Assembly: GCA_029379385.1 (NCBI GenBank)
Contig: CM055612.1
Coordinates: 7,192,001 to 7,256,000, forward strand
DNA length: 64,000 nt
Direction of reading: 5' to 3'
Source: Quillaja saponaria
Taxonomy: Eukaryota > Streptophyta > Magnoliopsida > Fabales > Quillajaceae
Shown here: positions 41,497 through 54,546 of the stretch, piece after piece
Layout of the letters: each line of letters begins with the position of its first letter
Numbering within the stretch: position 1 is the first letter of the stretch
Notes under the pieces: generated by a model
Database searches by the model: none
Told to the model about the DNA's origin: nothing
What the model saw: the letters and a program-made list of their open reading frames with translations, nothing else
Translations under genes and position numbers: made by a program

Positions 41497-44400
41497 ATGA
41501 TGACGAGAAAAACCAGTAATTGTACTATATGCAAGAATTCGAATCTTGCTTCTATTTGCGCTGTTTGCGTTAATTACAGGTATGCGATTTGTTTTGGTAA
41601 TTTCTAGGGTTAATCATTTTGGTTAGTTAATAATCCCAGACATGGAAATCTTATAATTCTTAATGTTGTCTATACGAGCTATTGCTTTCATTTGAAGAAA
41701 TATTTCATTACTTACTTTACTTTGCTGACACCCGATTAAACTTGACAGTGCATATATAGCAATGATAGCTGATACCTTGTTTGATGTTTTAATTTGGCAG
41801 ATTAAATGAGTATAATAATTCTTTAAAATCACTCAGAAGCCATCGGGATTCCTTGTACTCAAGATTGAGTGAAGTACTTAAGGCAAAGGTTTGATCCATG
41901 GCTTGCTAATGCTCTTTCACTGCTTTTCTCTATTTTATGGTTTTTGCTTGAGTCAGTGATTTACTCATGAGTAATTCTATAAATTAAAGGTGTGTTTGGA
42001 ATCACAAAAATTATGGAATTCAATTCATTCTAAATGAATTTTAATTAAATTCTTGTGTTTGGTGTCCATAATTCATAAGAGTTCAGTTAATTTTAAATCA
42101 GAGTTTTGTAACTCTTTTTCATTTCAAATTCTCATCAAGATTGGGCTGATTTGCAAAGAATTCAATCCAATTAGATCAAAAAGACAAACTTACTCTTGGT
42201 TTTATCTTTTCCCCTCGTCTCATCTTCTGCTCAAAATCCATGCCTTCTCTCTACCCCATTTCTTATCTTTTTCCTTCTTCTTTCCTCTTCCGTACCTCTC
42301 GTTTCTCTTCCTCTCTCTTTCAATGGCTTTATCTATCACTGTATATATATCTCTCTCTACTGGCACATTGCTAAGCTTCTATTTCATCTATGGGTAACCC
42401 TCCAATGATGAAGAGGGTTTTTTACTTTGGTCCATTCAAATTGAGTTATTTGAGTTTTTGTTTACTTTTTTTTTATAGAAAAAAGAACACTTTTTATGGG
42501 GTAAAGTTGTAAAAATTGAATTGAATTCTATTAGTTATAATTGTATTCCAAATGATAAAATTCAATGTAATTTATTAGTTGATTTGTTTCAAATATTAAA
42601 AAATAATTTAAATGAATTGAATTGAATAAAATTGAAATCTTCTATAGATTTGTTTTAAACTCACCCTAAATAAAAGCTCGATTGTGAATCTAATTATTTA
42701 GAGTACTGTAAAATATTCTGTCGGTGGTTGGAAGCAATACATTATTTATTTCTTTTGCAAGAACATTCTCAGCATTACTAAGTTGAGTTATCTAATGTCT
42801 CTAGATGTCTATGAAATTTTCTAACATCTTCTTGGAAGGAGGCTTACAATAAATACACCTGAGACTAATTTGGAACTGAAAGACATATACCCAGCAGTTT
42901 TAAACATTAAGTAAAACTTCTTATCTGATTTACACAAAATATTCTCAACATTTGTAAATTTTGTTGGATTGGTATCTTAACATGGAAATGGTACATAAAA
43001 GACACATACTTTTTAATGATAGATTCCTTATGAATCATTGGTGATATATTGAAGCAACATTGTCCTCACCTCCATCATCTGTAGCAATTGTTCGCCTCTT
43101 AAATGCCCAAATCCTCTGTGCCAGATTGTTCATAGACATGTGCCATGGAATTGATAAATACTATAGTTCTGGAATACAGATCAGTTTACCATGTTATGAT
43201 CCATTGATGTAGCATCAATTGTCAAGAGATTCCAACTAGTGAGCACTTTAAGTGTCTTGGATCAATAATTCAACATAATGGAGAAATAGAAAAGCAAGTT
43301 TCACAGAATAGAATAGAATTAGAATAGGTTGGCTGAAATGGAGAAACACTTCAAGAGTTTTGTGTGGGCATAGAATACCTTTAAAACTAAAGCCTAAAGG
43401 TAAATTTTATAGAATTGTCATATGCCCTGCTATGCTTTATGGCATATTCTTTGGCTGTCAAGAAGAAACATATTGATAAAATGAGCACCACATAGACAAG
43501 AATGTTAAGGTGGCTGTATGGTAATTTAAGGAAATATAGGATAAGAAATGAATATATTAAGTCTAAGGGAAAGGTCCAACAGGAGAGGAAATAATTTGAC
43601 AATGCATATCGTAGAGATGTAAATGCTCTGGTACGAAAACTTGAGAAAATTGAGGTTGGTGTAAATGAAGACTAAAGGAAGACAAAAAGCTACATGGGTA
43701 GAAGTGGTGAAGAAAGACACAAGTATGAAAGTGATCAGAAATTAGCCATGGATATAATGAATGGAGGAAAAATCTTGCTTAGTAATATTTCTTTTTCTAT
43801 AAAAAAAATTAAAGGAGGAAAAGAATTTAAGTGAAGTTTGCCTATTAGTTTTTGAGGATCCATATGGTCGACCCCAATGGATTTGGGATTACGGCTTGTT
43901 TAGGATTAAGGCTTGTTGTTGTTGTTATGAGATGGAAACCCGTAGTAATTATCAGAAAAGCTGATATGTAGTAATGAGGTCCATTCATTCAATTATAAAG
44001 CAATTTATAAAATATCTCAAATCAGTGATGGTTGGAAGCACCATGGAATCACGTCATGATTTATAATAATTTAAGATGTAACATAGGTCACTGAAACTCC
44101 CTTTTGGCTTGGCAAGTTTTATAGTGTGTAGTACCTGACCTTTTCTCATTCTAAATACTCCCTAGTTTTACTTTTGATTGCATCTATAGGTTCCGGTTCC
44201 GCCTTTTTTTTCTTTTCTTTTTTTATGAGAGGAAAAGAATATAGGTCCTGCTTTTTGTATTTTAATATCTATATAATAACTCAAACATCATCTACCCTCA
44301 AGGCATCTCTAAACATATGTTTGCTAGTGCAACTAATTTATTTTGCATAATGCTTACCAGGGGAAGGCAGATGACCAAATTAATTGGCGAGTGCTTCAAA

Positions 44401-47400
44401 ATGAGAAGCTTGGGAGGTTGAAGGAGAAGCTTCGTCATAGTAAAGAACAACTTGTGCAAGGTTGAATGCCCTTTATTTACCATAAAATGTGTAAACATTG
44501 AAATAAGACCTCTTAGACTAATATGTAGTGTTACAGGGAAAGCTAAGATTGAGAACATGTCCCATGATCTGAAAATTAGATATGGAGTGCTCGAGTCAAC
44601 ACTTTCTAAGGTATTGCAGAATCTCTCTTCCACATCTTTTTGTTATCATCTAGTCAGTGCAATTCTACTTTTACTGAATTTCAATGCCAACTTGAAGCAT
44701 CAAGTTTTAATTATCCACATTTCTCTTTTCAGTTGGAAAATAATCGTGTGGAACAATTGAAGAAGTTCTATCCTAATCTTATCTGCACTCAGAGCTTAGG
44801 GCATGTGAGAACCTTAGCTTATGTTTCTCTTCAAGACTTCTTTGCTTCATTTTATAATGCCAGATGTTTTCCTGTCAAAAGTAGCATAAGACACGTAGAT
44901 AGATATGTTCATATGCAGTTGTACATACACATATTGGTATGTGTAAAGATCTTATAAAAGTTGGAAAAATTGTACTATAACTGACCTGGTTTGCCTTGTT
45001 CATAATTTATCACAATTGAGTAGTGAAAATATATGTTCCTGTCACGATTTCTATCAGTTTCTGTAAAATATATTTCCTTATGTGAAAGCACCATAATTTA
45101 TGCTGGCATGTCACTTTTCTGTTCTACAGATGGCAATTACCTCTGAACGTCTTCATAAACAATCTGTGGTCATAAAACAGATATGCAAGTTGTTCCCTCA
45201 ACGTAGGGTAAGGTCTTTGTAGGAATAAAAATGAATTTCTGGTATCTCATACTTATATGCTTTTGATGTTTCTACCCAGTTTGATATTTATTAAATTTTA
45301 TGTGATGGTTAAGTGGTTAACTGCATTTTGGATGCAAATTTCAGTTTGCTTCTTTCTTCCCATCTCCCCTTTAATACTTTCTTATTGGTAATTCTTTTCG
45401 TTGAAAGCACTAAAGAGCTTCTGGGGCTCAAGGGAACTGGCATCCTCTGTGATTATGTAAATTATTTTTTTGGGAGCTCATTACTTGTTTACAGTTCGAG
45501 TATTCCAATCTATAAACATTAAGAACTGTACTGTAAATTTTTATTTTTTTTTATTGGCAGAACTATAGATGTAGCATTTGTTCAAGATGTCTATCTGTTT
45601 CTGTGAATCCTCTAGTTAATTTGTTATTATATTCTCATGCCTCTGAGGTCCGAGATGGTTATGTTTGGAATTCCTTTTGGAACATGTCTATAAATCCTAA
45701 CATAAAGAGGTGTCTCTTAAGAAACCTACTATATCCATTTCCCTCCATTTTGTAGCCTTGCTTATTGTTTTTATTTTTTATTTATATAGAATTAGCCTTG
45801 CATATTGTTGTTACATAACTTCTCAAACTTTGTTGAGTGTTGATAAATTCTCAAACTTGACCACGATGGGGTTTTATAGTATTTTGGTTTTCTATTTTCT
45901 GAAGGGCATGCAACATGCCTCCTTATATGTTTTATGAATCTTAGGTGGTTATAGATGGAGAGATAAAAGAAGGGCCTAGTGGTCAATATGATCAAATATG
46001 CAATGCACGTTTACCTAGAGGACTTGATCCCCACTCTGTTCCATCAGAAGAGCTTGCTGCCTCTTTGGGGTAATTTTCTCATGTTTAGACTATAAGCAAA
46101 TGTCTACTTTAAGGTTGGACAATGTTTTAACCATGGTATTATCATGTTTAGATATATGCATTGGACAATTTTCAATAAACTTGGCTTTTATTTAGCATGA
46201 TTGTTCTTGAGTTATATATGAACAGTTGTCACTCTGGTTGTAAACAGATATATGGTGCAGCTGCTAAATCTTGTCGTTCAGAATTTGGCAGCCCCAGCTC
46301 TTCATAACTCGGGGTTTGCAGTAAGCACTAATTCACTCTCTAGCTATGGTTTATATATTTCCTTGCATATATTTTGAGCTCGCTTAAAATTTTCTCGTCA
46401 TAAAGATTTCCGGTGGGCAAATCATAAATGTTTGAGAGAACGGTGCTGATGATACAGTTTAATATTGAAGTTTAATTGATAATATTGGTTAAAGATATAT
46501 AGGCTTATTGTACCTGAAAAAAGATACATAACCTACTATATTCATAAAAGTAACTTCTTTTCCAAGAATTCCAGAATTACTAGAGCATTATTTATTTATT
46601 TTTTAAACTTTTTTTGGGTTAAGTTATATGGTTTACATCTTAATCCTTTCTCATCTGTGGGTCTTGGATTTTGATTGTAAAATGTGATTTTTTTTGTGGA
46701 GTACCAAGTTATGCCGCCTTTTACATTTTTGATATGGTTTGCCATTCATCATTGTTGGCCAATCTTCCCATGATTTAAGCAGTCTACCTGAAGGAACCTT
46801 CATTTTATGGTAATGCCTATATTTATCTATTTCAGGGTTCTTGCTCACGAATATGGGAGAGAGATTCTTATTGGGATGCACGCCCTTCATCACGAAGGTA
46901 TTTTAACTAAAATATGTCAGTGCTATCTTTGGTTTACTGACTTGTGTGACCAAATGAACTCCCTGTTTTGCAGCAATGAATATCCCCTATTTATACCTCG
47001 CCAGAATTATTGCTCCTCTGGTGGGGAAAACTCGTGGTCTGATAGAAGCTCTTGCAATTTTGGTGTTGCTTCAATGGAATCTGAGAAGAGGCCTCATCTG
47101 GATTCTTCTGGAAGTAATAGCATTAACTATTCTTCAGCTTCTCTACATTCAGTTGAAGCACACAAGGATTTGCAGAAAGGGATTTCACTTCTGAAGAAAA
47201 GTGTGGCATGCATTACAGCATACTGTTATAACTCCCTATGTTTGGAGGTACCTTCCGAGTCATCAACTTTTGAAGCATTTGCAAAGTTATTGACCACACT
47301 ATCTTCATCCAAGGAAGTCCGATCTGTTTTCTCCTTGAAAATGGCTTGCTCAAGGTACACTGTCTCATTTAATCCGTTTATGGCATTTATGGACTGTGCT

Positions 47401-49983
47401 CTGTGAGAAAATTTTACTGACTTCTAACTTTGCCTGGAATTCTGAAGAAGCATTTTCATAAGTAAACATTCTTGAGCTGAACCTCGATACATCTAGTGTT
47501 CTTTCTTTTGCTTGTTTTTGTTTTTCAATTCTATATTTCATCCTAGTTTTGCTTTTGTTTTAACACTCTCCATAGTCCCTAGTCTTTAATTTCATAAATC
47601 GAACTACGTATTCTGTTGCACCAATTATTTCACATAAGAAGAGTTTAGCTCCCTTAGATGCTTAAAGAGAGTTATTATGCTATATTATGTACTCAATCTG
47701 TTAAGTGCCCTCGAGCTTGCTTGCACCTCTGCCTTTCGTTGTTTGCTAGGATTTATGTTATTATGACAGTGGTCATGAGAACTTGATGAAGACAGGGTGT
47801 TGGGTATTTGAAGAATTTATTTTCTTTTCTGTGAAAAAGTTTACGAAGGTTGCTTATGCTGGAAATTGTTTTACGTGTAAGCTTTGAAATAAACAATCAA
47901 TGTCCATACCCTGCATTTGAATAGAAGTAGAAAAGGGTAATAGGCTCTATTACAGAATATGATCTATGTGGTGCTTGACTTGTTCTCGTTGTTGTTCAGG
48001 TCAGGTAAGCAAGTTCAACAAATGAACAAGTCTGTATGGAATGTGCATTCTGCCATTTCATCGACAACTTTACTGGAAAGTGCACAGACAATGCCAACAA
48101 CGGTATGACATTATGCCTTATTTTTTGTTTTACTGGAAATCAATTGCTATGCACTTTCCTTGTCAGAGCTTTTGATTCATAAAGTGCCTGATAAAAGAAA
48201 CAATAAAAGGTTCATTTGTTCTGCCTGCTAGGTTTAACAGAGAATAGTAAGAGTTTGGACTTTTGTACTGAATGCATCTTTTGGCTATTCTGTAGCCTCC
48301 TAGATGAAGGGGGCTTGATTTGGGAAATTAAAATAAATATGCTGTTGTAATTTCATTTCTCAGCTTCTGGACTCGCTGAAATGAATTCTATGATTGATGT
48401 TAGACAGATCTGAGATGTTATGGTGGTTTTGTGGTGGCTCAGAGTCCCAGTCCCAGATTTATGTTTTTTAGGGTTATGGTTATAAAGAAATGGATTTAAG
48501 GTTATTACTTGAATGCGGATTTGATTTCACTTGATATTGAGGGTAAAGTAGTGGTTGGAGTTAAAGGGGTTGAATGCTGGTTCTGGATTGCGGCAAATAG
48601 AAGAGTTTTGGATGGTCTGGGTCTCAAGGCTTGGGGTTTTACGGGACAAGAGGCTAGTAAAATATTTGAGGATGTTGGGGTTCAATTCGTAAGAGCATGG
48701 AGCACTGTTTATGGTTGGAAAAGGAAAGAAGATAAAATCTAGGTGTTGTTATGCCTGTGTTGAATTCTTTCCACATAGCAGCCCGAATCCCTCATGGAGG
48801 AGCGGTAGGTTGACAGCCGGTGTAAAACTTTGTCTAAACTTATGAATATGGATCTAAAGCAAAGCTCGTTGGATGTGCCCTACTTAGCAACTCGTTGCAT
48901 TGGGCCCGGGTGCAGTGATAATTGGACAATAATGAATGGAGGAAAATGATTCACTTGGAGGAAACCAACTAGTTTTATGAGGATTCATGTAGCCGATCCT
49001 AGTTCATTTGGAATTAAGGCTTGTTGTTCTTGCTTTTCCAGGTCAGAGAACAATACCCTCTTGAATACTAACTAGGGCAGAGAAATGGAGAAGAGGAGGA
49101 GGAAATGAGAGAGGGACTAAGCACACATGCCTTATGCTCAAATTCCTTGGTTCTTATCGTCAAAACTCAACAAAGATGGTCCTACTTACTCGTGTACAAG
49201 AGTTTCATTGATAGAATTTCAAAAGTTTATTTCTTGCACTAAGAGAAATAAGATACTGAATATTCTTCCCTAATTAGATAGTGCTTTAGAATTAGGAAAA
49301 TTCCCAAGATTCTTAGCAACATCTGATAATAATATCGTATAGAATATTCTGAAAATAAATGTTCTTCTCAAAACTTATGCAATTATAAATCTTTCTGCAT
49401 TTCATATACCTATTACTCAATCTAAAAACTGAACTGACCTTAGAATTTTAATATCTCTATCTTCAAAAGAAATAAGACTTATACCAAATACCAATCAGTC
49501 ATTGTCCATCGAATATGGGGCCCTTAGAAATAGAATTTGTTTGCTAGCCTTGAATAGTTTGAGCTTCTTTTCCTTGCTACATTAAACAATAATGGTAATA
49601 TACAAATTCTGAAAAGGAGTCCTCAGTAAAAGTGAAGAAGCTTTTATTGATAGATTGTACAGATTTACCTTTCATTAGAATGCTTGTGTTGGATCCTTAT
49701 TAATCACAGTGCATGCTCAAGACGTGTTGCTCATCATTATTTGTATTTTTCTACATCTTTGATAAGAATGCTTTTTCTTTTTTCTTTGTAGAGGATTGAA
49801 AATTATCTTCCAAGTTCAGCTGCCAGTTTTCTTTATGCCACAGATTTGGCTGATGGAAAGAGAGAGTGCCTAATTGAAGGATGGGATCTGGTTGAGCATC
49901 CTACTTTTCCTCCTCCCCCGTCACAAAATGAGGATGTCGAGCATTGGACTCGAGCAATGATCATTGATGCTACAAAGAAGTGA
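41497..49983 (+). CDS. ATG14: ATG14-like autophagy protein (PI3K complex I subunit)
   Basis: ATG14 directs the VPS34-VPS15-ATG6 phosphatidylinositol 3-kinase complex to autophagosome formation sites. Twelve exons join in frame: 41497-41579, 41801-41888, 44361-44460, 44537-44610, 44733-44804, 45130-45207, 45945-46069, 46248-46320, 46836-46897, 46974-47354, 48000-48102, 49792-49983; 476 residues. The N-terminus has two Cys pairs, C9-x2-C12 and C21-x2-C24, typical of ATG14. A coiled coil follows at about 29-150, where ATG6 binding is expected. Conserved central blocks include SGQYDQICNARLPRGLDPHS, ELAASLGYMVQLLNLVVQNL, GSCSRIWERDSYWD and PLFIPRQNYC. The C-terminal part has DLQKGISLLKKSVACITAYC and WDLVEHPTFPPPP, ending DATKK. 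Plant orthologues (AtATG14a/b) have the same plan. UVRAG/VPS38 is the alternative, but the Cys pairs favour ATG14. Intron 2 holds a MITE and a LINE remnant; intron 11 holds another LINE 3' end. Confidence 0.92.
41988..42666. mobile_element. Tourist/PIF-Harbinger-like MITE in ATG14 intron 2
   Basis: The left end reads AGGTGTGTTTGGAATC. The reverse complement of the right end reads GGGTGAGTTTAAAACA, matching at 11-12 of 16 positions. Both ends are flanked by TAA (41985-41987 and 42667-42669), the 3 bp target duplication expected for PIF/Harbinger. The 679 bp interior is AT-rich with AATTCAATTC-type motifs and no transposase. Confidence 0.62.
43205..43930 (+). mobile_element. Degenerate LINE 3' part in ATG14 intron 2
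   Basis: Scattered frames match the same LINE protein seen at 17582: FKCLGSIIQHNGEIEKQVS, GKFYRIVICPAMLYG, RMLRWL-like and RKTW-like segments. The 3' end carries the family signature CCCCAATGGATTTGGGATTA, then GGCTTGTTGTTGTTGTT at about 43910-43928. Several frame changes show it is dead. It is in the same orientation as ATG14. Confidence 0.8.
48775..49040 (+). mobile_element. LINE 3'-end remnant in ATG14 intron 11
   Basis: It contains AATGAATGGAGGAAAATGAT and the tail GATTCATGTAGCCGATCCTA, TTTGGAATTAAGGCTTGTTG, the same 3' terminus as the element at 43205-43930. The 5' limit is unclear; CG-richer sequence (TTGCATTGGGCCCGGGTGCA) near 48895 belongs to the same block or to a neighbour repeat. 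Confidence 0.62.
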
Positions 49984-51626
49984 TTTGCATTAATAACAGT
50001 TTGTTACTCTCTGTAAGTCAACTCTCAAATAGTACTTCCTCTTGATAATTGTTGCTAGCACTCGTTAAATATAATTTTTGGATATTTACGGATGGAGCAA
50101 CACTAATTTATCTCTTTAACTGTCAAAGTATATTATATATCAACGATAGTGCTCAGCTGGCACTTGATGTATTGGAATCACAGCTCAAAACCCAGTCTGA
50201 ATAGCTTGTCTGGGATATGAGCTGCTCACTAGCCTGAACTATAATGTGGGCTCAGCATAGTCTTCTATGAACTCTATTTATTATGCAGACCTAATTAATG
50301 CAATAACTTTAATGGTCAACAAACATGCAGCCATGAGAATGAAGGGGCCCTTCTATAGAGGAGGCTCTTGTTTCTAGGATCTTCTTAACAGTGTTATAAT
50401 AAAATTATTTATTTAATCTATGGAAGCTTGTAAAACTAGTAGCTGAGTTTTGGTGAGCCTGGGCTCTTTTGGTAAACCAAAGTAGAGCCCTTACCGAGCA
50501 ACTTGCAAATGCCTCTGCTCATTTTCATTTTTATGCTGTCGCCTTTATTTGAAATGGAAACTCATTGAAATTTCTTCATTATACTTAGATTTTGTCTTAC
50601 ATATAGATATGTATATCCGTAAGTATCAGTCGCATGGTAGATGTTATGCTAGAGAAATCTATAATACAAATTATATATGACATCATTGTGCATTAGAAAT
50701 ACAAAACCCAGTTGAGTGCAATACATAAAAGTTGTAACCTGGTTTGTGACGAAGATAAAAATTTATTTGAGCTCTGTTTTTTTTTTTCTTGCTGATCAAA
50801 GATTAATAATTATCTTGTGTTTAACTGTCAGGATTGTTGGAGATGGTTGACGTAAGACAACTTGGAGGCTTAAGATGTAAAATTTCCATGACATGTTCAC
50901 TCCCTCTCTCTGGGTTTTCCTGTGAATATAGATTATCTCGATTGTGAATATGTAAGTAGGAGTAGATCTATTAACTCTTATAGACCATTTTGCAGATTCT
51001 CTGTATTGGATGCTTAAAATTCAATCAAAAAACTATTGCCGTATTTTACTTGGCACTGTCAAGTGGTAACAATGCCCGTTTTCTGGATTCATGGGTCTTT
51101 GGATGTCTGTCATGATGATTTTTGACATAGATGAAGCTTTAGAAATGTTGATTATCTTCTAGTTATGATGAAGGGAATGGTATTGTGGCAGCTAATGGCC
51201 GAAAATACTCCCTCAGCCATAACTGAAACTTCCTGTCACCTCAGGGTTTAAATGAGGTTGTCACCAATGGTTGATTGGTTCGGTAGTGCCCTATTTTATT
51301 TGTCCAGAAATTTAATTCGGTTCCAATTCAAAGTTCACGTTACAACCCGACTCTGTTCTGTTAACCTCAATCCATTCCAGAAGAAAAAAGCCCTGCTGAC
51401 TATTTTGTATTCTCCGTTGAAAAATAAGATTACAAATCCTTGGTGCAAAACTTTTTTTTTTTATATGGTTTTCTCTATATGGATACCATTAGCAAGCAGC
51501 TGAGAAGTCTGATCCACACACTGCTCAATCAAAAATTCCTCCAAAAGACGTGAGGCAAATCATGCTATTTACAAACTCTACTTCCATGCTGAAGAAAACA
51601 TGATAGTAATGAGAGTGACGATAATG
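49984..51626. other. Tail-to-tail spacer between ATG14 and bZIP genes
   Basis: It contains the ATG14 3' UTR and downstream DNA. A candidate spliced 3'-UTR segment (GTCAG|GATTG near 50830) is seen, but no further gene. An 83-codon open frame at 51252-51503 shows no recognisable motif. Confidence 0.4.
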
Positions 51627-52729
51627 TTAGAAGAATGCCGAGCTAGAACGCCGTAGTTGATATTTTGGGACAGGGATTGGAGCTGAGGATAATAGCGTTT
51701 CCACTTCCTGCAACATCAATACTAAACTAGCAGATGCACACAACTTGAATTTGGCAGACGTTAGTGCAATTCACAGTGACTGTACCTTTTGCTTTTTGAG
51801 CCAGTTATTTATTTTCCTCAGGCGTAGTACTTCATGCTCCAACTCATTTGTATAAGCCTTGGATCATCATCAAATAATAAAAGGATTTTGGATTTCGAAT
51901 CAATTATGAGGACATGGTTAAATAATTCTTGAAATTCAATGAGCAATTGAATTCTAACCTGCTTTCTTGCCCTTGACCGAGCAGCTGATTCCCGGTTCTT
52001 GATCATCCTCTTCTGCCTTCTCTCAATAGTCTTCTCCGTCATCTCATCTGAGTAGCGGTGCTTTCTTTCAGCAGCTGCTTGAGAATCTGAAGATGTTGAT
52101 GACATTGCTGACATTGGCATTGAAATAGCCAGTGGATTCTCTGAGTAACCAATACCCACAACCGAGTTTTCATAAACTGATTCAGAAACATTAAAATCTG
52201 AACTTAGTGCTGTCATCTGCTGCTGCTGCTGTTGTTGAATAGTTGCCATTTGCAATGGCAACCAATCTGTCTGCTGTGACACGACAACCATTGGATCAAT
52301 TGACATTATAGGCTGATTATCAATAACTCCATCTTGGTTTCCTAAATTAATGATGCCGGCACGAACTAAAAATTCCTCGAGTGTTGTCTCCCCCAAATCC
52401 AGTTGCTGCTGAACCAATTGATTGTCCATTGTGTTGACATGACCATGGTTAATAATTTCCTGCCACACCTCATCAACAGTTTTCTTACTCAATGTTCCAT
52501 TCAAATTTAAATTCCCAAGAAGGAATGAAGCAGATGATGAAGCTGATGGGTTTGGCTCTGAAATCACATTTTTGAGCAACTCATCCAAATTCATACTATA
52601 CAATGGCTTTCCTGTATTTCCCAATTGGCTTTGAACCTCATCAAAAGTGAGATCATACAAAGACCCTTGTAGAGGTGGAAATTGTTTCCCCTCAGCTCTA
52701 TTTGGGGATACCATAGTTCTATTATCCAT
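51627..52729 (-). CDS. Group A bZIP transcription factor (ABI5/AREB3/DPBF-like)
   Basis: Group A bZIPs bind ABRE (ACGTG) elements and mediate abscisic-acid and seed or stress responses. Three exons, 51959-52729, 51786-51857 and 51627-51707, join to 307 residues. The start is the ATG at 52729 (MDNRTMVSPN), the usual group A start. Conserved blocks: C1 GSLYDLTFDEVQ plus SMNLDELLKNV, C2 LSKKTVDEVWQEI, C3 DLGETTLEEFLVRAG, a seven-Gln run near 170-176, basic region ERRQKRMIKNRESAARSRAR at 236-255 (N245-x7-R253), zipper in exon 2, and C4 QLRRSSSAFF at the extreme C-terminus. C1 and C2 lack the Arg of the usual R-x-x-S/T SnRK2 sites (LQGS and NGTLS instead), while C4 keeps RRSS. The zipper (LEHEVLRLRKINNWLKKQK) is unusually basic. 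A (CT)n tract lies in the promoter/leader region. Closest named type by length and C4 is AREB3/DPBF or ABI5-like 2. Confidence 0.92.
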
Positions 52730-53158
52730 ATAACTTGAAAAGATTCTTGGAAAGCTCAAAAACAATCTCCAAGAACAAGCTAACCAAGCAAGCTATCAAT
52801 ATACTGAAATCAGTACCGGTAGACATATCATGGTTGTCAATAAGAGTAAAATTAGTCAGAAACAAAAGTGTAAAACACATTGACCGCTAATAAAGGAGTG
52901 AGTGGTGTTGGAGAACTCAATTCTGAAGATTTGAAAACTAAGAGCAAATGGGTAGGAACTGGAACCGAAATCTCAGCCGCCCGAAAGATCGAAAGCCCAT
53001 TAAAACAAACTGGGTGATACAAATTTGTTGAAGAAGATCCTATTTTTAGAGTGAGAGAGATTGCTTATCTCAACAGCCAGTCAGCCACACCTGATTTTCA
53101 TGCTATATTGGTGCGATATAGAGATGAAACTGTAAGACCCAACCACCACATAATGCCT

Positions 53159-53183
53159 TCTCTCTCTCTCTCTCTCTCTCTCT
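53159..53183. repeat. (TC)12 microsatellite upstream of bZIP gene
   Basis: About twelve perfect TC units, GA on the bZIP coding strand, some 430 bp upstream of its ATG. GA/CT tracts are common in plant 5' leaders and core promoters. Confidence 0.9.
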
Positions 53184-54546
53184 ATCACTCACTCAGTGTC
53201 TAGCAGTCTCTTTTCTTTTATTTCTGTCACATTTTAAAAAATCAATCACCAGCCAATTTCATATGAGAAAGGAAGATAGTACCAGAGTATCTGGATGACC
53301 GTTGAGACAGTAATTTCCGGTAATCCCTGGCGCGTGAAATGTGTTGGACACAAAGGCCCAATAAAGGGAAAGTTATTGGACTTTCAAATTTTGGGCTTTT
53401 TGCCTATTTTTATTTTGCATTGTTTTTGTTTTTCCATCTTTCAAATTGTGAAAAGAAAAAAAATGGAAAATATCGTGTTTATCCAAACTAATTTTTTTCA
53501 TTTAAAAATATATATAATGTAATAAACCTGTGTGACAGTCGCGACATCTTAACTTAAATGATATCCTCTGCTAATTGTTAAAAGTTTTGATTTCTTTTCA
53601 TTCTAGATACTTAAACTAGGTGAAAAATTACTACTTTGTTATTTGGGAGAATCTTCATGGAGTTTTGCTGATCTTCTCTTTTATTCTCATAGTAATATAG
53701 TATAAACACAAAATTTTGCAGAGTCACAACCTTTTCTTAGTATGGTACATGATCAATCTTATGCAATTTTCCACTAGTTGCTATAGTATACATGTCATTT
53801 TCAAACACTTTGCCTAAACAATAGGAGATACTTAATTCTTTTAAGCTAAGAGGAAAGGAAGAAGAAAAAAAGTAGGCAAGTTAATTTAGTGATTTGTCCA
53901 TCTAATGGTACCTGTGACCAATTGTGCTAGGAAGGAGATTAATCAACTTATTTTTGGAAGTTATCTAATGTTTGAGATTATTAGGTAAGGAAAGGCACAC
54001 TTCATAGTACCAACAAAAAAAGAAGAAGGGGAAACCTACTTCATTTAAAAAAGGTGATGCCATTAGCTCAGAAGGGAAAAAAGAAAGGTGTGAAATTAAA
54101 GAATCTAAGTTTTCCACCTTGAAGAAGCTAGTATCATTGCAAAAGTGCTTCTTCAATTCTAATTTGTAACCTAATTCTGGTGGTGGGTCTCTCTTTATAT
54201 AACAATATATATAACTCCGGCAAATATATCATGAATATTTGAATTTTAGTGATTAATTAATAATTTAAGAGTTATAATTTTATCTATTATGTAAAAATTT
54301 ATACACTACAATTAAATGAGATTACAACACATTAATCTATTTGACTCAAATTAATTATGATGATTAATTAGTGTTATTTACATATATCACTCTTTTATTA
54401 ATTACTAACACTTTGACAGTGTAAACACTAACAAGATAAAATATTAATTCTTAGTCATTTCCTATATAACAAATGTAGTTCTTCATGTACCTAAAATAAT
54501 GTGTTTTTCATGAACTCTATCTACATTTATACTATATTCTCACTAG

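Noticed and set aside
42053..42408. 70-114-codon pyrimidine-rich frames in ATG14 intron 2
   Set aside because: They lie inside the MITE; the Ser/Leu/Phe/Pro-rich composition reflects a CT-rich tract, not a protein.
48509..48742. 77-codon open frame in ATG14 intron 11
   Set aside because: It lies within an intron beside a LINE 3' end, has no family resemblance that I recognise, and lacks promoter or splice support.
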